Positions 23,027 through 26,074 of a stretch of 26,074 nucleotides of DNA are shown piece by piece. The translations under genes were made by a program, and so were the position numbers. Origin of the DNA: CAYONQ01 sp964405375 (lineage in GTDB: Bacteria; Planctomycetota; Phycisphaerae; Sedimentisphaerales; Anaerobacaceae); NCBI GenBank assembly GCA_964405375.1, contig CAYONQ010000032.1, positions 1 to 26,074 of the forward strand, in the 5' to 3' direction. The notes under the pieces were generated by a model, which made no database searches, had not been told where the DNA came from, and worked only from the letters and a program-made list of their open reading frames with translations. Position 1 is the stretch's first letter; every line of letters starts with the position of its first letter.

Positions 23027-24340
23027 ATGTTCAAAGAGATTCTGTCGGCACCGACCGAAAGGGTCAGCAGGTTCAGCCGCTTTGCAATTACTCAGCTTAA
23101 ACTGTGGTCACACTGTGCCCGGCTGCTGAGGAAAAACCGTGCAGGCCAGCAGGCGGCGGCACTGTCGTATCACACAATCTTCGGAATTGTGCCGCTGGCA
23201 ATTGTGATGCTTTTGATATTCCAGTTGTTTCCTGCGTATGAAGATGTAGGGGACAGGGTAAAAAATATGGTCTATGACCAGCTTCACCTTTCCACCATCG
23301 AGTATACCGACCCTGCACACCCCCAAGAAAAGATAATGTTTACCGAATACCTTGACGAGATAGTCGGCAGCTTCTTTACGGGTTTAAACAGGGGCTCAGT
23401 CACCATAGTCAGTACGGTAATTGTTATCTGGGCCGCACTGGGGTTGCTATCAACGATAGAAAGGGCCTTTAACAATATCTGGCACGTGGGCACCGGCAGA
23501 AGTTTTATACATCGGATAATCAATTATTGGGCGCTTTTAACGCTCGGGCCGTTGCTGCTCGGCGCCGGTATCTACATCACGACACAATACTCAGCTGTGG
23601 GACAGATACAAAAGACCATCCTGTCAAATATCGCCCCAGCTTTGCTTGGTTACATCGTATCAACCGTCACCTTTTTCCTGCTTTACTTTGTTTTGCCGAA
23701 TACAAAAGTTCAGGCAAAAGCGGCTATATGGGGTGCGTTGATAGCTGCTTTAGTCTGGACATTTGTGAAGTTGGGCTTCGGGGTGTGCGTTGTAAGATTC
23801 GTCCCTTACGGCAAGGTTTACGGCGTTCTGGGGATAATACCGTTAAGTGTTTTCTGGATTTTCGTCACCTGGGTCATAGTTCTGTTCGGGCTGCAGTTGA
23901 CATTTACCACTCAGCACTTAAAGACGCTCGACGCCGCTGAAATCGCCGCCGCCGGAAAAAGGGAGGAGTATTTCATAGCCAACGATTTTTCCGCCATTAA
24001 TATCGTCAGGGAAATCGCAGCCGGCTTCCAGAAAAATAACGCCCCCGTTGAAGCGGAAGTCATATCCAGTAAATTAAACATACCTGCCGATTTCTGTGAG
24101 AAAATCTTAAACCATCTGGTTGACTACGGGATTATAGTAAAGACGTCCGAACCTAAGGTCGGCTTCCTCCCCGCACAGGACCCTGCCAATATAAAGCTGT
24201 CTGACATTGCCGATGCCGTCGCCGCTGTCGGCTTCGCACAATCGCCAATCGGCCAGCCGGCCCAGCTTGAGCAGATAACCCAATCCCAGCGAAGCGCTTT
24301 AGCTCAGTATAGTATAAAGCAGATTATTAGTTCTGAGTAA
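23027..24340 (+). CDS. YihY/BrkB family membrane protein
   Basis: The 437-residue protein belongs to the YihY/BrkB family, once mislabelled ribonuclease BN. Motifs include AALSYHTIFGIVPLAIVML in the first membrane helix, then a GLNRGSVTI segment, AALGLLSTIERAFNNIWHV, NYWALLTLGPLLLG, YFVLPNTKVQAKAAIWGAL and VYGVLGIIPLSVFWIFVTWVIVLFG (motifs listed in order). About six membrane helices end near residue 295. The remaining 140 residues are soluble and look like a winged-helix-type domain (EAEVISSKLNIPADFCEKILNHLVDYGIIVKT, read by eye). The ATG at 23027 has AAAGGAA upstream; the in-frame GTG at 23024 is less likely. The molecular function of the family is not settled; export or transport roles have been proposed. 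Confidence 0.88.
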   Translation: MFKEILSAPTERVSRFSRFAITQLKLWSHCARLLRKNRAGQQAAALSYHTIFGIVPLAIVMLLIFQLFPAYEDVGDRVKNMVYDQLHLSTIEYTDPAHPQEKIMFTEYLDEIVGSFFTGLNRGSVTIVSTVIVIWAALGLLSTIERAFNNIWHVGTGRSFIHRIINYWALLTLGPLLLGAGIYITTQYSAVGQIQKTILSNIAPALLGYIVSTVTFFLLYFVLPNTKVQAKAAIWGALIAALVWTFVKLGFGVCVVRFVPYGKVYGVLGIIPLSVFWIFVTWVIVLFGLQLTFTTQHLKTLDAAEIAAAGKREEYFIANDFSAINIVREIAAGFQKNNAPVEAEVISSKLNIPADFCEKILNHLVDYGIIVKTSEPKVGFLPAQDPANIKLSDIADAVAAVGFAQSPIGQPAQLEQITQSQRSALAQYSIKQIISSE

Positions 24341-24394
24341 CGATATGGTTTGCAGTCAGAACGAGTAGGGGATTACCTGCTGCGAGTGGTAAGT

Positions 24395-24811
24395 TTATTC
24401 GCCGATGATTTTTACCAGCACCCGCTTTTTTCTTTTACCGTCGAATTCGCCGTAGAAAATCTGCTCCCACGGGCCGAAGTCAAGTTTGCCGTTGGTAACG
24501 GCTACGACCACCTCTCTGCCCATAATCGTGCGTTTCAGATGTGCGTCGGCGTTGTCCTCGAAGCTGTTATGCCGATACTGCGAATACGGCTTTTCCGGCG
24601 CCAGTTTTTCCAGCCAGACCTCAAAATCCTGATGCAGGCCGGGCTCGTCGTCGTTTATAAAGATGCCGGCGGTAATGTGCATAGTGTTACAAAGCAGCAG
24701 ACCTTCTTTAACGCCGCTTTCTTGCAGGCACTGTTCGACCTGCGGAGTGATATTGATAAATTCCCGCCTGCTTTTCGTATTAAACCACAGTTCTTTCTTG
24801 TAACTTTTCAC
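24395..24811 (-). CDS. YjbQ family protein (UPF0047)
   Basis: The 138 residues carry the YjbQ signature: GLLLCNTMHITAGIFINDDEPGLHQDF (two halves read by eye), YRHNSFEDNADAHLKR, and MGREVVVAVTNGKLDFGPWEQIFYGEFDG. Conserved His residues in MHITAG, GLHQDF, YRH and DAHLKR suggest a metal or phosphate site. Some members show weak thiamine-phosphate synthase activity, but the physiological role is unclear. Its ATG overlaps the end of the upstream glycosyltransferase by four bases (ATGA type), so the two are translationally coupled. The gene is convergent with the YihY gene, with a 54-base gap that shows no clear terminator. Confidence 0.9.
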   Translation of the reverse strand: MKSYKKELWFNTKSRREFINITPQVEQCLQESGVKEGLLLCNTMHITAGIFINDDEPGLHQDFEVWLEKLAPEKPYSQYRHNSFEDNADAHLKRTIMGREVVVAVTNGKLDFGPWEQIFYGEFDGKRKKRVLVKIIGE

Positions 24812-26013
24812 GGCATTTTTCTCCTGACCACTTCGATATTCCGCCCGTGCATCCTTTGGTAAACCGCTTCTATAGTATCGACCATAATTTCCGGTGCGAA
24901 CTTTTCCTTCACGGATTCCCGCCCTGCCCGGCCGAGCCTGTCCCTTAAATCCTTATCTTCTATCAATTCGGCGCAGGCGCCGGTCAACTGCTCGAGGTTT
25001 TTCGGCTCAATCAATCTGCCGGTATTTTCGTTAACTACTTCTCTTGCACCGTCGATATCGAATGAGACCGCCGGTTTGGCGCATAGCATCGCCTGCGGCA
25101 GTGCCCGGGCAAGGCCCTCTCTTAACGAGCAATGGACAAGTATATCCGATGACTTTATAGCAAGCGGGATTTGGCTCGGCGGCGAAAGGCCGGTAAACTT
25201 GATTCTATCTGCCAGCCCTAATTCCCAAACCTGCTTTTTGAACTCGCCAGCCAGATTGCCATCTCCGACGAACAGCCAGACTGCATTTCTAAACTGCTTT
25301 GAGAGTTGTCTGGCTGATTCGATAATGTATTTATGGCCCTTGAGCATAAACAGCCGAGCTATGGTGATAAGCACAATGGCATCTTCGGAGATTTCATACC
25401 TGTAGCGAAATTCCTTTTTGCGTTCCTCGGAGATTGGGGCTAAAAAGTCTTCTTCTTCAATAGCCGAGTAGGCGGTAACAAACTGTCCATCCTTGCCGAT
25501 TCCTGCTGCAAGTGCCTGTTCGGTCATTGCGTCGGCGACACTGATGAGAAAATCCGTCCGCTTTGCGGCGGCTCTTTCGACAGCAATATAAAATTTATTC
25601 AGCCATTCGCTTTGATACGGATGAAAAGCCAAACCGTGTATCGTATGTACCACCGCCGGTAAGTTTTCCGCCCAGTTTCCTTTCAATCTGTAGCCGGCAA
25701 ATCTGCCGAGTATTCCCGCCTTAGCAGAGTGGGTATGGACGATGTCTGGCTGCAGGGCCTTTAAATGATGTTTTATCTGGCAGTAGCTTAAAAAATCGTT
25801 TAGAGGATGGATTGGGCGGACAAGCTCGTTAATTGTTATTACTTTATAGCTTTGGCCCTTCGTTTGCTCGAACAATTCGCCTTCCGGGCCTATGGCCGGG
25901 CCTGTGATGAGTGTAACATCGTGACCGCGGCTTGCCAGTAGCTTGCAGGTAATCAGCGCATTTTCCTGCGCCCCGCCGAGTACCAACCGTGTTATGATAT
26001 GAACGATTTTCAT
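24808..26013 (-). CDS. GT4 family glycosyltransferase
   Basis: The 401-residue GT-B enzyme begins MKIVHIITRLVLGGAQENA, a standard family 4 start with the glycine-rich acceptor-side loop. VHTHSAKAGILGRFAG, VHTIHGLAFH, a second-domain start at ITIARLFMLKGH, VGDGNL, FTGLSPPSQIP and SLREGLARALPQAMLCAKPAVSFDIDGAREVV (in segments) follow. The donor-site EX7E reads Glu-x7-Gln, a variant also seen in other GT4 proteins. Sugar and acceptor are unknown; such enzymes usually build surface polysaccharide or glycolipid. The gene is complete, with a weak AAGAGA before the ATG, and is followed by an overlapping yjbQ-like gene. It shows no link to the larger glycosyltransferase at 6328. Confidence 0.93.
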   Translation of the reverse strand: MKIVHIITRLVLGGAQENALITCKLLASRGHDVTLITGPAIGPEGELFEQTKGQSYKVITINELVRPIHPLNDFLSYCQIKHHLKALQPDIVHTHSAKAGILGRFAGYRLKGNWAENLPAVVHTIHGLAFHPYQSEWLNKFYIAVERAAAKRTDFLISVADAMTEQALAAGIGKDGQFVTAYSAIEEEDFLAPISEERKKEFRYRYEISEDAIVLITIARLFMLKGHKYIIESARQLSKQFRNAVWLFVGDGNLAGEFKKQVWELGLADRIKFTGLSPPSQIPLAIKSSDILVHCSLREGLARALPQAMLCAKPAVSFDIDGAREVVNENTGRLIEPKNLEQLTGACAELIEDKDLRDRLGRAGRESVKEKFAPEIMVDTIEAVYQRMHGRNIEVVRRKMP

Positions 26014-26039
26014 TTTCTCTTGCCACAGATAAGCTATGT

Positions 26040-26065
26040 AACCGGAGCCTCCCGGTTTTGTTATA
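26040..26065 (-). promoter_or_regulatory. Leader hairpin and -10-like box before the GT4 gene
   Basis: AACCGG (26040-26045) pairs with CCGGTT (26052-26057), and on the minus strand TATAAC lies at 26060-26065. If that is the -10, the hairpin lies at the 5' end of the transcript. A -35 would fall near or beyond the window's edge, so this is tentative. Confidence 0.25.
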
Positions 26066-26074
26066 CTCGGGCTC

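Overview
This window looks like a chromosomal stretch of a free-living bacterium, roughly half G+C by eye, with no plasmid, phage or transposon genes. Three things fit a Planctomycetota lineage, possibly Phycisphaerae or a relative: the gene mix, the paired exported beta-propeller proteins of unknown role, and the ribosomal protein S2 with a long acidic tail. That placement is an inference from general features, not from a marker-gene comparison.

Layout from left to right. (1) 1-268 is a pyrimidine-rich, repeat-laden spacer. (2) Transketolase is on the minus strand (269-2296). It is divergent from two tandem secreted beta-propeller genes on the plus strand (2540-5348). (3) On the minus strand follow an exodeoxyribonuclease III-type nuclease (5369-6139) and a large two-domain glycosyltransferase (6328-8679). 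(4) A plus-strand operon of seven genes runs from 8965 to 15636: an Rrf2/IscR-type regulator, cysK, cysE, nadA, an O-acetylhomoserine sulfhydrylase, a full three-domain NifU and NifS. CysE and CysK make cysteine, NifS takes sulfur from it, NifU assembles Fe-S clusters, NadA needs a [4Fe-4S] cluster, and the sulfhydrylase sends sulfide to homocysteine. The regulator has three spaced cysteines, and a perfect 6-3-6 palindrome overlaps its promoter, so it may sense cluster status. (5) A tRNA-Leu(CAA) and a fumarylacetoacetate-hydrolase-family gene are on the minus strand. (6) A tail-anchored coiled-coil protein of unknown function (16960-17736) is followed by a 475-base leader region. (7) Next comes the translation cluster rpsB-tsf-pyrH-frr (18212-21431). 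(8) Then an AsmA-like membrane-anchored protein and a YihY/BrkB-family membrane protein. (9) On the minus strand a GT4 glycosyltransferase overlaps a YjbQ-family gene by four bases.

The most interesting items are the Rrf2-controlled sulfur/Fe-S/NAD operon with its visible operator, the period-7 repeat family (unit ACGNNAT) found in three intergenic gaps, the fused glycosyltransferase whose true start is fixed by a strong promoter, the tandem exported propellers, two micro-ORFs that encode little more than a signal peptide, and a perfect 11-bp hairpin between pyrH and frr. I saw no CRISPR array, defence system, integrase or IS element. Protein identities rest on recognised motifs; no database search was run.
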